NCBI GenBank assembly: GCA_023053545.1
Contig: JAKZAN010000183.1
Coordinates: 1 to 64,000, forward strand
Source of the DNA: Lepidurus packardi
Lineage: Eukaryota; Arthropoda; Branchiopoda; Notostraca; Triopsidae
DNA: 64,000 nucleotides
Direction of reading: 5' to 3'
Shown piece after piece: positions 24,874 to 37,600 of this stretch. Position 1 is the first letter of the stretch, and the number at the start of each line of letters is the position of its first letter. Under the pieces are notes generated by a model. It was not told the DNA's origin. It was given only the letters and a program-made list of their open reading frames with translations, and did no database searches. Both the position numbers and the translations under genes were made by a program.

Positions 24874-25209
24874 GGATGAATGTTAGAATGGGAGGTTATA
24901 TTTCTATTAAGGATACTAATTGTATGTAGTGAATCTCTATGATATGGATTATTGGTGTTTACTGGGTTGGCTGGTCTGTGATAAATTTGGATTGCACGAG
25001 GTATTGCTTGATGAAAAAGAACCACCCATTTATTATCTAATCCGCACTCCCGACCTGATTAAATATTACCACCCCACTCCTGGACTTCGTCAACCAAGAC
25101 AATACATACCTAAAGCAATAACAATAGAGCCATCATTAATACGCACTTCCTTCGTATCACATAAAGAGATATATATACACTACCATATACACCCAGAACC
25201 CAGACCTCA
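24874..25209. other. Intergenic spacer
   Basis: 336 bases between tandem rightward genes; should contain the 3' UTR of the MORN-like gene and the Rab promoter. Nothing else seen. Confidence 0.5.
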
Positions 25210-25970
25210 ATGTCCACCCCTTTCTTCAAGATCGTAGTCCTCGGCGAAGGTATTCTTCTTCTTCCAACACACAACATCCTTGATGCTTCCATCTTTGCAC
25301 ACATTCAGGAAGAGTCGGCAAAACATCCATGTCCCTCAAATTCGTTGACGGCAGGTTCGACGAAAACCAATAATCTACAGTCAACGCTAGCTATCTTGAA
25401 AAGACTGTCACACTCAAAAACGGCAAAAATGTTAAGTTGGCCATCTGGGTACTCATATACCTCCTCCAACCATGAATAACATCCTATCTCTTTTCGTACC
25501 CAAGGGTACATTTCTCGCAGGACACAGCTGGTCAGGAAAAGTACAATGCCATCGCGCCAGTCTACTACCGGGATGCCTACGGAGCAATTATCGTGTATGA
25601 CATAACCTATAGTGAATCCTTCGACAAGGTCAAAAAGTGGATCGGCGAGCTGAAGCAGTATGCCGACAAGAACATTATAATATCCGTAGCAGGAAACAAG
25701 TGCGATATGGAGAACCTGCGCAAGATTAAAAAGTCTGAAGCCGAGAAATACGCATCAGAGAATAACGCAAGACATTACCAAGTCTCAGCCAAAAACGGTG
25801 AGGGAATTGACAATGTGTTCGTGGAACTATGTGAGGAGATCTACAAACAGAAGTTTTCATCGGAAGAAGAGGTGACTGTGTCGATCAAGAACAAGAAACG
25901 GGTGAAGATCAATATCTAAGAGAGTCCAAAGAACCCACCGAAGAGCAACAAGAAATGCTGTGGTGATTGA
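25210..25970 (+). CDS. Rab21-like small GTPase, 209 aa
   Basis: Exons 25210-25249, 25309-25448 and 25521-25970; introns of 59 and 72 nt, the first inside the P-loop. The spliced product has every G motif: GEGRVGKTS, switch I with STVNASY, WDTAGQE, NKCD and SAK. The sequence around AIWDTAGQEKYNAIAPVYYR and GAIIVYDITYSESFDKVKKW is closest in memory to Rab21/Rab5-group proteins. It ends KKCCGD, giving paired Cys for geranylgeranylation. The role inferred from the family is early endosome/phagosome traffic. The TAA in switch I reads as Glu. Confidence 0.93.
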
Positions 25971-26238
25971 GGAGGAGATTGCATGGCAGTAGTTCTGGGT
26001 ATTTCATTGTAGATGATTTTTATCAGAAGACAGAGCAAAGTGCCAATATTCCAAAGGATAAACACTCTTATTAGTTTTACTTGAATTTATTTCCAGAAGG
26101 GTCTACTACCTCCTATGTATTGGATGCTGAAAAGGATGAAATATACGAGAGCTGAGATTAGTGTATGCTATGTATCTAGTACAGGTTATGTAACCAGCAA
26201 TAAATAATATCTATAGACATGCAGAGGCGTCTTTAGTC

Positions 26239-29200
26239 TCAAGCCTGATCATAGTCGTAAGGGTTTTTGTCTATCTTACACAAGTTGATCTTGGGTTTGA
26301 TACCCATAGACAGAAGTTCCTGGAACAGCAGTTTGCATGAGTACGGCAACGTGATTTTATAAACCTAAAACCCAAAAATATTCATATGATATGGTAATTT
26401 TATTTAGATTCAGTTATTTTTACTTTGTCAGTTCGACAGCTACTACAATGGTTGCTTGATTGGAACATCCCACATAACTCGCATACGTTCACATGGTACA
26501 CGTCTGAAGAGATCAAAAGACGTTATAGTAATAGATCGCTGGCGCCGAATCCTAGAAGACTGTCCCGTTCCATTTCTCCAAGACGTAGTCCACCTTCTTT
26601 ACTTCGACCCTCCGTTGGCTGTCTTGTGAGCACAGTTACTCTTCCTTTCGGTCTTGCATGGATCTTGTCAGTCACCATGTGTTTTAGACGCTGGTAAAAG
26701 ATTGGCCCACAAAATACATAGCACGATATATACTCACCAGTGATTCCAGATATCAGGACATCTTTGCCTGTGTACGAAAAGCCATTAGATAGCAGGATCT
26801 TTCCTAAGTCTTCAATCTTATCCCCTCCGAAGGCAGTTCCGTACTTCTGCTTACCTTCGAGAGCGCCGGCCTTGCTACCGACTAGTTCCATAAGTTTACC
26901 CACAGTCATACGCGACGGATAACCATGGGGATTCATGATAAGATCTGGTCTCCAACCTTTTTAACTAAACGGCATATCCTATTCGTTAATGATTAATCCG
27001 CAAACACCTTTCTGCCCGTGTCTGCTAGAAAACTTATCTCCTAATTCCGGCCTTCTCATCTCCCTGAGTATCGTTTTAATAGCGATACTATCAGTGCCGT
27101 TGAAGCTCAAGACTGTCCTATCAACAAACAGAGGTTTATTACCCTTATGACTACTAGGCTCGTCCCTAAACTTAATTTCATTGATGTTCTTCAGTTCGAA
27201 CTGTGGAGGTATGATAGGCACTTTTTTGTTCACATAAATATCTCCAGACGTCAGCATTGCTCCTATTTTAGCGAGTCCATCCATGTCTAAAGCATGGAAT
27301 TTCTTGCTGACTGTGGCTTTCTTCCGCCCAGTTCTGGTCACCTCCATCTCCGCTTCCATTTCTGGATTTGCAAGTCGATCGAACATATAGTTATTGTGCT
27401 TTTCAAGTTTAGTTTAATAACGTCGATAGTACATAGACCTTCCAAATCCACGATCAAGACTAGCCTTATTTACCATCACAGCATCTTAGATATCATAGCC
27501 AGAGTAGCTCATCACTGCTACACTTGCGTTATGTCCCGCTGGAAGTTTCTCATAGTGGATCAGTTCGATGTGTGAGGTTTTCATCAAGGGTTTCTGAGGG
27601 TAAACCAACAGGTAATTAACTGTGTCGAGACGATGAAGTTAGTTGTAGGCTGTAATTCCTTGAGCCTGTTTGCCCATACTGCACTGGTAAATGTTTCTTG
27701 GAGATTGGTTATGATTAGGAAAAGGAATGAGTCCCGATACACAACCGAGGATAGTCATGGGATCGATTTCCACATGGGTAGTCTGAAGAGTAATATTCTC
27801 AGGTCTCAAGGCTATCAGACAATTATCCTCTTAATTTACATCTAGAAACTCGATAACTCCGCGTTTTAGAAGATCTTAGAATTTAATCTTGCCCGTGCGT
27901 AGTTAACTGACCATCTCGTCAGTCAATAGCACTCTACCTTTTTGAACTATTAGTAAAGGTCTTACTAGCCGACCCGAGTCCATATTGATCATAATCTCTC
28001 CGAATTCTTGCCCGTCCGATTTAACTAAGGCGACGTTCACATACTCAGATATCAGTCCCTTTCTACGCATGAGTCTGAGTCTATGCAGAATATCCTCTGT
28101 CAAAGTATAACCTATGATGCTTCCATTCAAAGTAACTCTGTGCCCTTTGTTTCCCACTATTGCGTAGTCCTGGACTGGGAGATTGCTAACTCGAAGGGTT
28201 GATGTTTTGGGATTTGTAGTTATACATGTAGTGAGGGCAAGATTTTTGACAAGCCCACATCCTTCTCCATCTGGCGTGTCACAAGGACAAATCATACCCC
28301 AATGTGATCCCAGTAATGCTCTGGGGCCAGCAATTTTTCTTGTTTTTTAGAACTGTGAGGTTAACCTTGTCATCATGCCCAAGGCTGATATATAGCTTAT
28401 TCTGTTTAGAAGTTGCGAAACACCCTTTCTCTCCATGTTGAATCTCTTGATGGTCCAATTACCAGTTCCGATGGCCTTCTGAAGCCCATTTGTGATGATA
28501 TCCTTGAGCGGGTCAAACAAATGGGTGATATCAGTATTTTTTGTGGACTTCATTTTAAGGATCTCTTTGTTAAGGCTAGCCTTGAGAGAAGCATTTAGAT
28601 TTTTGAACTTATCTTCGAACATAAGTTAAAGCAAGTTACCTGCACATTTCATTCTTTTATTCCCATAGTAGTCCCTATTGTCCAGTTTCGAGGCATCACG
28701 TAGCCCTTCAATAAGTCGTTTGACCATCAGAGCTAGAAATATTGTCTTGGGATAGAAATCATAGTTCGCCACAGGAATATGTGATAGCAGAATATTGGCT
28801 AGAACTTCCCTTGCTTCTTCTTTGAGGTCTCTTTCCCGTTTGACTTCGTATTTTTTATCCTTCAGTTTGCTTCCCAGATAATCCAATGCTTCGTCCGTGG
28901 TTCTGACACCTTTTGAGTGTGCGTCTTCCAGACTCAAAACTAGTAACTCGTTCATCTCTCTATCGCAATCAATGAGCTGAAACACTTCCTGCTCACATTC
29001 AATTCCAAAAGCCTTGAAAATTACAAACAGAGGGAGGATTTCTTTGAAACTTCCGCTCTTAACATAGATCTTACCATTCTTAACAAGCATACCGCAAACG
29101 CTCTTCGTATCCAGGGTGTATGATGCCACCCCTGCTAGAATAGTGTCAAGCTTGGAGTTTTTCTCCACAATTATCCGGTTTTCGATCAACTGTTCCTGAA

Positions 29201-29759
29201 TGAGTATGACTTTCTAAGTACCGTTGATGATGAAATATCCCTTTGGGTCTATAGGACATTCCTTCAACATTGCTAGCTCAGACTCGTTTTTGTTACAAAG
29301 ATAACAGTTGTCGCTGCCCAGCATGATGGGGAATCGACCAATATTGACGCCGCTCCGCTCTTCCACAATCCCATTCACCATATACCTAATTCTTACGTAG
29401 ATGTCTGCGGCATAGGTCATGTTGCCAAGTCTGCATTCGTTAGGGTATAGTTAGCTTGCCACACCGTATCGTGTATAGCTCTTCTAAAAGGTTGGCTTGC
29501 CGACTTCGATGTCGAGGTATTCCAAAAAGAAGGAGGTGTCAGCCTAGCAAGTGACTCTTTTGTTCATTTTGGAGGTGATGATCTCTTTAAGGCGGATATT
29601 GATACACTCATTAAAGGAGTCAATATGTTGTTTAGAGAATCCTTTGAGACCGCGTAGACTCCGAATGAGGAGGTTTTTGTCTTTCATGTCTTTGAGAGGG
29701 TCGTAGAGCTTGCCCTTGTGGAATAGCTCATCAAGGTTATCGTAAAGATGACTGGTCAT
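26239..29759 (-). CDS. RPC2: DNA-directed RNA polymerase III second-largest subunit (RPC2 type), 1153 aa
   Basis: Exons 29759-26424 and 26364-26239; a 59-nt GT-AG intron splits the C-terminal zinc region. The N-terminus ([20 protein letters not shown]) and [18 protein letters not shown] match the Pol III rather than Pol II paralogue. Core motifs are [57 protein letters not shown] and [20 protein letters not shown]. The C-terminus has CELC and CSSC zinc ligands and the clamp segment [20 protein letters not shown]. It transcribes tRNA, 5S and U6 genes. Two TAG codons sit at invariant Glu positions (29214-29216; 26979-26981), which is key evidence for the genetic code. Confidence 0.95.
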
Positions 29760-30124
29760 AGTTTGTGACTAGTGATTTGGGGTTGGAAAGGATAAGGGTG
29801 ATGCGAAGACAGTGCTAGAGTTGATTATGGGGGGTTGGTTGATTATGAGTCGGAAATCCGGGGTTGGGCAGATGTATAGTTTTGTAATAGATATTAATAT
29901 TTGTTTTATTATTGTTGTTGTATATTCGGATGAGATAATATTGGATCAAGGTCTTTACTTTATTAGAGGTACCAAGGAAATCTCATACAAGTAATTTCTA
30001 AAGTGGATATTCTTTTACAGCAAAGAGCTCTCCAAAACATAGAGCCAGGGGAACGAACTACCTGCTCCCTCCTCAATTTGAATAGCATACAAAACAATTA
30101 CATGCAACCATCTACATGTATTTA
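29760..30124. other. Intergenic spacer
   Basis: 365 bases between tandem leftward genes (promoter of the polymerase subunit, 3' end of the phosphatase). No feature recognised. Confidence 0.5.
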
Positions 30125-30738
30125 TCATGCTTTCTCCAACATATCATCTTTCAGTAAGGGTACTCTAGCAATCAAGCCACGTACTTTCGGGTACACCATC
30201 CGCATCATCCTGTGTTATAAAGTATGACAGTTATTATGGTTATGCTAGATATTTTACAGTAGGAGCACCAAGCAGTGTACGGCTCCGTATAAGTATCCCC
30301 CCATGATTTGGGCAACTGTGTGATACCGTAACTTGTATCGTGCCAGTCCCTAAAGCACTGACATTGCTAAAGCCAACACGAAGTCTTTTCGACGCGAGAA
30401 TACAAGTAGAACTGCAAACACGCCCGTGATCGTCATATGAGAACTCGGCATCCCGAAACTAAGCTTACACGCGCCATCAGGTCTAGGGTCTTTGGTTGCA
30501 CAGGGTCGGCAAAAACTGAAGCGATTTATTATGCGAATTCCAGAGGATTACCTTTAAATGAGTACTTGAGTACCTGTTCAACAAAGACATAGCTAGATAC
30601 AAGGATGAATATGGATGCGAGTTGAGATAGTTTGCGCTGACATAGAAATAGGAGTGCGACGGCGAATACACCGAGGTAGGGTAGAGTGGAGAGGACGGTA
30701 TAAAGAAAGCTTTAGCCTGGATAGGGACAACTGCCCAT
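30125..30738 (-). CDS. PAP2-superfamily lipid phosphatase, dolichyl-diphosphatase-like, 183 aa
   Basis: Exons 30738-30552 and 30489-30125 with a 62-nt intron (30490-30551) splitting signature motif 1. Spliced, the three PAP2 motifs are all present: KYSFKDPRP (K-x6-RP), GMPSSH (PSGH-type), and RYKLRYHTVAQIMGG (R-x5-H type). Two hydrophobic segments precede motif 1 (TVLSTLPYLGVFAVALLFLC and ASIFILVSSYVFVEQV) and two follow. This matches lipid phosphate phosphatases; the short length and GMPSSH context resemble dolichyl diphosphatase of the ER N-glycosylation pathway. The C-terminus after the last helix is basic. Substrate is an inference. Confidence 0.85.
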
Positions 30739-30951
30739 TTTATCAAGCAGTTTAGAACAAGTCAAACAGTGCTCGGGAAGTGGCATATTTTCTTAGTCTT
30801 TGGCTCTCGAATAACTGTAGTTATCTTCTTTACGATTATTATTTGAGGAGAAAAGTGATTTATAGAATTTATGCGTTTGATTTGATGGATAAACAAATAT
30901 ATATTCGGACTAAGCCCATTCCTTCGCTGTTTCAAGCTCAGCTTCCAAGCC

Positions 30952-32551
30952 TCATATTTGCTCTCTCGCCTTTCGTGCGAGTGTCCTACACTCCTCGGAC
31001 TTTGCACTTTTCTACAATTCCCCTATTTTTCCTAAGTATTCACTCAGCTCCTTCGCCTCATAACGGTCAAACATGTGAATTGAATGTAAAGCTTTCAGAA
31101 TAGCTACATATAACCTCTCCTGCTGTTTGGTAACCTTAAGGTTTAGGAATTCGAGAACTGTTTTTTTGAGCTGCCGCATCTGGTTCTTATCGAACAGATC
31201 AGGTGCCTCATAAAGCACTGTGTTCAGAAAGCATAGCATCCCGATAATTTTCTACTCATCCTATTCTACGCAGGTTATCATTGATATTTGTGAAGAATAA
31301 TACGCTTTCTTACGCTCTGTGTAGTATTCGACGAACACTTCAGCAAAAGTTTTCCTGGCTTTGTGGCACTTCGACTCAGAAATCACATGCGGAGGGTATC
31401 CTGTCCCAGGGCTAGCACCGATTTGAACCAGGAAGTTCAGAAAAGTAGGGAATCCCTGTATGAAACGATCCGATAAGTTCGTAAGTTTAATGATGTTGGT
31501 GTTTTACTTCAGAAGAACGAAGATCAGTGAATTCGTCAAAAATGCCTTGGACCACTTTAGATTTTCTGGCATATTGATCAGGTTCTTCGGTTGGTTTGCC
31601 TTCCTATTTCTTATTACTTGAAGCCTTGGAAAGTGTAATATTGGCAAGGGGCTTATTTGGGGTTGGAGCCACCGAAACAATCTTTTTCTAATAAAGCATT
31701 TTTAAGTCTGATACTCTATGAGCCGAGGTTTCGATCCCTCCTTCTTTTTGATGGGTGTTTATCACTGATTCGATTATTTTTACAGGTGGAGTGACAGACG
31801 AATTAGCATTAGGAGTAACGCAACGTGATTCCTCCTCTTTCTGTGAGAGAGATTGTGTAGGTACTACTTCTTAAACTTTCTTGGGAGGCTATTCTACAAG
31901 AATGGGTATCTCCTCAATTTTGTTTGTGATCTCTTCTACCTCATTCTTCTAGATAATTGTCTAGGCATTAATGACAACAACTGGAGAGTCTTCTGAGACG
32001 CTGACTGATATCACCACTTCAGGCAGGCCTCGAACGGCAAGTTTTTCTGAACTTGTCTGTACTAAAGCTGGTTATACTCTCCCATTCAATTCGTGTTGTG
32101 GTATCAAGAAGTTTCCAGATGGTTTTTTGATCGAGGGTTGTTGTTGTTCTACTGGATCAAAACCTCTACTTTTGATAAGATCTACCGAATTATACTGACT
32201 AGCTCCATTAGATATGTAGTCCATCACTCTTTCAAGAGCCACAATCCAAGACCACTTGTCGAGCGAACCCTTACACCTAAAGAACAGGCTGTTATCTTCA
32301 GATGCAACTTTAAAGGCATAGGTATCGCGACCTTCTTAATCTTTCATATAGCTTTTGAGAGACTGAAGTGTGTGTAGATCGAGGATGTCAGTGGGGTCTG
32401 AGTACTAGCGGCTTTTGAAGGTGAAGAGATAGTTGTGAGTAATAACGACCCAGCGATCGCGCCACTATTTAAGGAAACGGGATCGTTTTTCGAGGAAGCC
32501 TTCCTTGACTCTGTGGTTGTTGATTTAGTTTTCAATGGCTTTATTGTCCAT
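30952..32551 (-). CDS. Pleckstrin-homology domain protein, 515 aa
   Basis: Exons 32551-31508 and 31455-30952; the 52-nt intron changes frame, and the join is phase 0. A PH domain lies at about residues 10-115: KEGFLEKRSRFLKEWRDRW, then VVITHNYLFTFKSRE, YAFKVASEDNSLFF and the closing helix LDKWSWIVALERVMDYI with the near-invariant Trp. The Lys/Arg-rich beta1-beta2 loop suits phosphoinositide binding. A Pro/Glu/Val-rich linker follows, then a helical C-terminal third (MRQLKKTVLEFLNLKVTKQ; KELSEYLGKIGEL) of unknown function. Likely a membrane-recruited adaptor. Confidence 0.85.
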
Positions 32552-33165
32552 GGTGTTGGTTTGAGACAATGTGTAGTGCTGAGTAGATAATAGTGTATAT
32601 TCTTGGAGATTAATCGAGAAAGGTATGAAAAACAATATTTTTTATTGGGATGGATTGGTGCAAGGATGGGAAAAAGCAATGAGAGCAGTGGATAAATATG
32701 GTCCTTTTGGTATGGGAATTCCGATGAATTCTAATGAATGGGGTTTTCGCGTGCAAACAGAGATGTTGGTGGGACTCGTAGGCGATGGGCCTGCGTTCAC
32801 AATAGGAGGGTGCAGACGAAGTAACAAATGAACCACGTAACTACGGGTAAAAACATACCCATAGGAATTTATAACTTAAAATTCAATCGAGAGAATGGCT
32901 CGATAAAAATATTGCTCCAGATCATTAGAATTGGAAAAGACCAAGACAGACCCATCAAACGCATTTTACTTTTGCATTAATTGCCAGCACATTCTATACT
33001 CCACATATATACGCTACCCCACTCTCCCATATTCATATTTATCCCACACCCATTCAACCTTACGAACCCATATCTCCATACTTCATCACCACACATTGAA
33101 CTCTCCTCCTCCTTCCAAATCCTATTAACAACCCAACTCTCCCACTATAAACTCCCATATTCATA
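32552..33165. other. Intergenic, divergent promoters
   Basis: About 610 bases between divergent genes. It contains a 68-codon rightward frame (listed separately) and an AT-rich part with TATATATA-like sequence at 33003-33010 ahead of the B-box gene. Confidence 0.5.
32625..32831 (+). CDS. Possible small protein, 68 aa
   Basis: ATG to TGA frame with no TAA/TAG, opening MKNNIFYWDGLVQGWEKAM and containing DKYGPFGMGIPMNSNEWG, then GLVGDGPAFTIGG. It is Gly/Trp/Met-rich and more GC-rich than its surroundings, hence protein-like, but without a recognised family. It lies head-to-head with the PH gene, 73 bases from its start, so it may equally be promoter sequence. Low confidence. Confidence 0.25.
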   Translation: MKNNIFYWDGLVQGWEKAMRAVDKYGPFGMGIPMNSNEWGFRVQTEMLVGLVGDGPAFTIGGCRRSNK

Positions 33166-34431
33166 ATGCATAAACAACAAGTACAACCCCTTGACGATTC
33201 ACTCACTAGCAACCTACAAATACGCTGCCCTATCCATCGCAAGGAGACTGCCACTCATCTCTGTCTCGACTACCTTTGCACTCACTCCCCACTTTTATGT
33301 CCGTCATGTTTCACGGATAACTTAGACAGGGCACTGCACAGTCCTCACCAAGATAATATCATCAAAATTACAGATAGTATTCACGTTCTTTCACTGGCTA
33401 TTGACTCTGCCAAGCCAGAGATCGATAGATTGTATGCGCGCATCGTGTCCAAAAAGGATACTTAGAATTTGTTGCGCAAACTAGATATGGGCGATAGACA
33501 TTACCAATTCCTTGACACCCACATAAAAAACCTAAAAGCTCAAATAGAAAAAGAAATGGATTCTTTACGTAGTGACTTCGAACGGAAACTCTTCTCTGCA
33601 CGACAACTGCTTTATTCGCAGCTTGATCAGTATCAGAAAGTTTATACCCTTAACATGGAATCCTATAAGGCCCTGGTGGAACCTATCGTCACGTTCCACC
33701 GTAAAACTAAATTTTATGCAAATTCCAATAATCTCGCCCTCAAACTCGTTTCTGAGTCCCGCAGAAAAGCTTCAGACTGGCTTACTGACCTCAAGAAAAC
33801 GATTGCTATGACAACACGCCTTAGCGACAAGTCAGCCTTCTTCTCTTAAACGATAGTAAAATGTACCAATTACATGCTCTCCTCATCAGAGGACCTGCCT
33901 TATGTGCGACATACTGAGTCTACAAATGGCACAGATTCGAGATCTGCTAAACTACAACAAGCACTCTCGGATGCTGTGGGTGACATTATTGTACTGAAAG
34001 AGTTACGATCATTGAGCTGGGAAACTAACCAGCCAAACAACGCCATAAGTGGTGGCAGCTCCTTTGGCTACTCACTAGATACGGTGCCTTTCAGAAACAG
34101 CAATAACAACCACCAGAAATAAGCCATTATGGGTGTGGGCAATCAGGGATACCACCACCAACACAGTAACAGCGGAGGGATAAGCAACAACAATAGTGGA
34201 CTGGGTTCAGGATCCAATATCGGGATAGGGATGCAGCAGTACAGCAGCAATAATGGCAATGCAGGTACTTCGAATAGTGGAAATTTGGGAAGTCCAACTC
34301 CGAACAGAGAAAATAATAGCAGTCTGACGAGCAATAACAGCAACGCCAATCTGGGAGGGTTCCAGTCGTCTCTGGGGACGGTGGGCGCGGGTACAGATTG
34401 GAACAAATACACGCGCATGAACTACAAATGA
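33166..34431 (+). CDS. B-box zinc finger / coiled-coil protein, 421 aa
   Basis: Single exon, ATG 33166 to TGA 34429-34431. The N-terminal B-box reads as CPIHRKETATHLCLDYLC, then LLCPSC and HSPHQDN, giving Cys/His zinc ligands. A coiled coil spans residues 65-220 (IDRLYARIVSKKD; LKAQIEKEMDSLRSDFERKL). The last 130 residues are Gly/Asn/Ser-rich low complexity (GGISNNNSGLGSGSN). The B-box plus coiled coil resembles TRIM-like proteins without RING, like the N-terminus of the gene at 16108-18230 but without the LRR. The function is probably scaffolding; not a supported ubiquitin ligase. Four or so TAR codons read as Glu. Confidence 0.75.
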
Positions 34432-34627
34432 GAAATAGTTTCTGTGTGACGATGAGGGTATGTAGATAGGAGCATCATTAATTTTCTGTATATGACTAAG
34501 TACAATTATTTTAGCATATGACATGTTTCAACACCATTTTGACAGAGTTTTATGAACAGCATTAACTTAAATACAAATGGAGAATACAGCCATCCCAGTC
34601 CATTGGCACGGCTCTATCTCTATCAAA

Positions 34628-37600
34628 TCAGTGGAGCATGCGCTGGACCTCGAGGCTCAGGTTGAGGATCAGGTTGCCTAGGTTTAGTCGTTGTTGTGCG
34701 TCCTTGACCAAACACTTGCTCAGTATTCTCTTGGTTTCCTGTCCTACTCCACTTCGGAACCGATAGACATCTAAAAGTAACACCCGTCAATCCAATAAGC
34801 ATATGTACAAATTATTACATTCGTAATCGATGATCTCTTCTTCTTGCTGGAAAAACGTGGAACCGTGGATGATCTCGTCCAGCAGACACCCGATGTTCCA
34901 CACTACTGAACTCTCTGAGTACTCTCCTTCTAACAACAGTTCCGGGGATTTGTATGCCCATACGCTCCTTAAAGGGACAGACTCCTTGCTGATCTGCACT
35001 CTCATGTTTTTCGTATCATCCAGTCCATCTACGAGCACATTGTCAGGACTCAGGATAATTGGTCTTTTTCGGTCCAGCTTGAAGAGTTTTTCTATTTGCT
35101 CCGTGAGCCTCAACACCAGTATGAAGATGCCTGTCCTGTCTAACGAAGAATACTTGATAATGTTTCTCAATGTTTGCGGGATTTTAGGTCTGCGAACGTA
35201 TTCTAGATTGGTAGATGAAGAAGCAACTCGACTGAGCATATTAGCAGGGGATCTCTGTCTAGTGACTATCTGGTTGACATGGTAGGGCTAATTATTTTGC
35301 ACACTCTGATAAAAACGAGGAGACAAATTGTTGTTGCTGTGTAACCGAGGCGAGTTGGTCCTCCTTGAAGTATAAATTGCTGCGCTGCCCAGGGGCGCCA
35401 ATGTCTCGCTGCTCCTCAAAACCTTTGAACCTGGCGAATACATTCTTTCAGTTCCTCTGTAATCAAGTGGTGCGCTATGGTCGTCATCAAAGAGTTTCAT
35501 CTTTGGCTGCTCGGCTTTAAGGGAAATTTTGTTTCTCATGATACTATTTGGGTTGATCCACTTATTATTGCTGAACCTTTACTCGCTGCTGTTGCTCATC
35601 TCCTGATGGTATCGATTGTTGAGATGATAATGGTTGGTTTCACGAGCATCATGATCATTGTACAGCTCCGTCATCGCCGACTGGATACATTGGTTATGAT
35701 TAGTATCAGGGCTTTTGTGATCAAAGTTCGAAGGATCTGTCTGGAGTCTGTGAGTTTCATGGAGACCATGTTTTACCTGGTTGATTCGTTCGAGTTACCT
35801 TCGGTATTGTATGAACTGGCTGTTGCTGTTGGACTCCATCCTTAATGACTCTGGGCGACCGAAATCCTCCATAGCCTCCATGTTCTCGACTCTGATATTA
35901 TTTTTGTAGCTACTGTTGCTTTGAACAAAGTCACGCGGGCTCCCCTCGCTCTTCTCCTTCCCCAGGTTTAGAGTCAACTGCTATAAATGCTTCCTCTTGT
36001 CGGTAGCCGTTCTGCGTTCGTACTCAGACAGTTTTTTATTCAAGTTGTTGATGACTATCTACTGCTTCATTAGGTCTGTCTTGGCTTTTTCCAGCTGCTC
36101 GATGAGTTTCTCCATTAGAACAGCATCCTGTGCCTTTTCGGCAGCCAGCTATTAATTAGCCTGTCGCAACTCGATCATTTGGGCAGTCTGCGTGTTGATG
36201 ATTTTCTCGAAGTCTTATATCTTCTGACTGAGATTTTCCAGCTGACTCTCCCGGGATCTCTGGGATTTTATTTCATTATTCAATTGGTCCTGAGCATTCA
36301 GGATATTTTCGTACTCAGTAACAATAGCTCTAAGTTCAGTATTATCGCGTTGAAGTTCTTCCCTCTCCTACACATAGCCCCCCACTACCCTCATAACCCT
36401 GTCCAGTGTTTTCTGGTCAGTTTTGCCGCTAATTTCATACTTCACTCTGTTCTCGAAGCCAGTGTCAGACACCTCGACACTATTTCTGCTGTTACCGGAT
36501 GCGAGTAAATCAATTTAGTCTTGACTGCTCCTCATCAAATTTTCGTTTGCACGAGCCAGTATGGTCACTTCCTCTTGGAGCTATCTGACTTTATTGACGA
36601 GTTCCGCTTCTGCTCTTTTCTTGGCCTCGAGTTCCTGTCTGACATTGTTATTCTCCGTCTTCAATAGACCTTAAATTTTGGAGTGAACATCCTCGATGTT
36701 TCGGAGTTCATCCTTGAGCATGGCCATATTGTGGGTAAGCTGAACATTAGCTTGGACCAGATCGTCGATCTCTCTTTCCTTGCTTTCGCATAGCTGGAAC
36801 AAATCGGTATACTTCTCAGCAATTTAATTCTTGTCCTACGAGACTTCCACCAGTTTGTGTTCCAGATAATGGACATCAGCGAGTTGCTGAGCCTCGAGCT
36901 GTTATCTCTCTTGTTTCTACTCCTCCATCCTCCTATTATCTTAGTTAAATTTCTCTAGGTAATCTCTTAACAGTTTATTCTCCTCTGCCAGAGTTTAGAC
37001 TTACTGTTCTAGATGTTTCTGAGCGGCTTCCCGCACATCCAATATGCACTCGAGTTCATGTTTGTCTCTCATCAGAACTGTAGTACTGCCTTTGTGCTCG
37101 TCTAACTGGTTCGAGTATAGCTCCAGCTGTTCGATCAAGGCTTGCTTTTGTTACTGTGTCTCTGCGAAGTTCTTCTGTAGAGTATCACATAGGGTTCGGA
37201 GTTCCAACATTTATTCGTTGTTGCTATCAATTTACTTCCTATAACTCTCTATCTCCATAGCCTTTTATGTTTCCTTGGCCTGCAGTATTTAGTCAAACTA
37301 GTTGCGGAGTTGCTGGCTGTTCCTTCTTTAGATTTCTAGTTTTTTGTTGAGCTGCTCCAACACAGAAGACACGCTCGACTGCAGCTGTTCCTTTTCGTCA
37401 CTTATGTGTACCACAGTTTGATTGAGTTTGGATCTTTATCTTTCTGATTCTACTAATTTCTAAGTCAGCAAAAATACAGAATTCTTCTCTCGGCTCAATG
37501 CTCCATTCAACTCCTTCCATGATATACTTAGATTGTTCACTTATGACTCCAACCCTACAACTTTCTATTGAGTTTAGGTGACTTCCGTGGCTAGCGATAT

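Noticed and set aside
25968-26000. Possible continuation of the Rab gene past its CCGD end
   Set aside because: The prenylation-type paired Cys followed by TGA is the expected Rab terminus.
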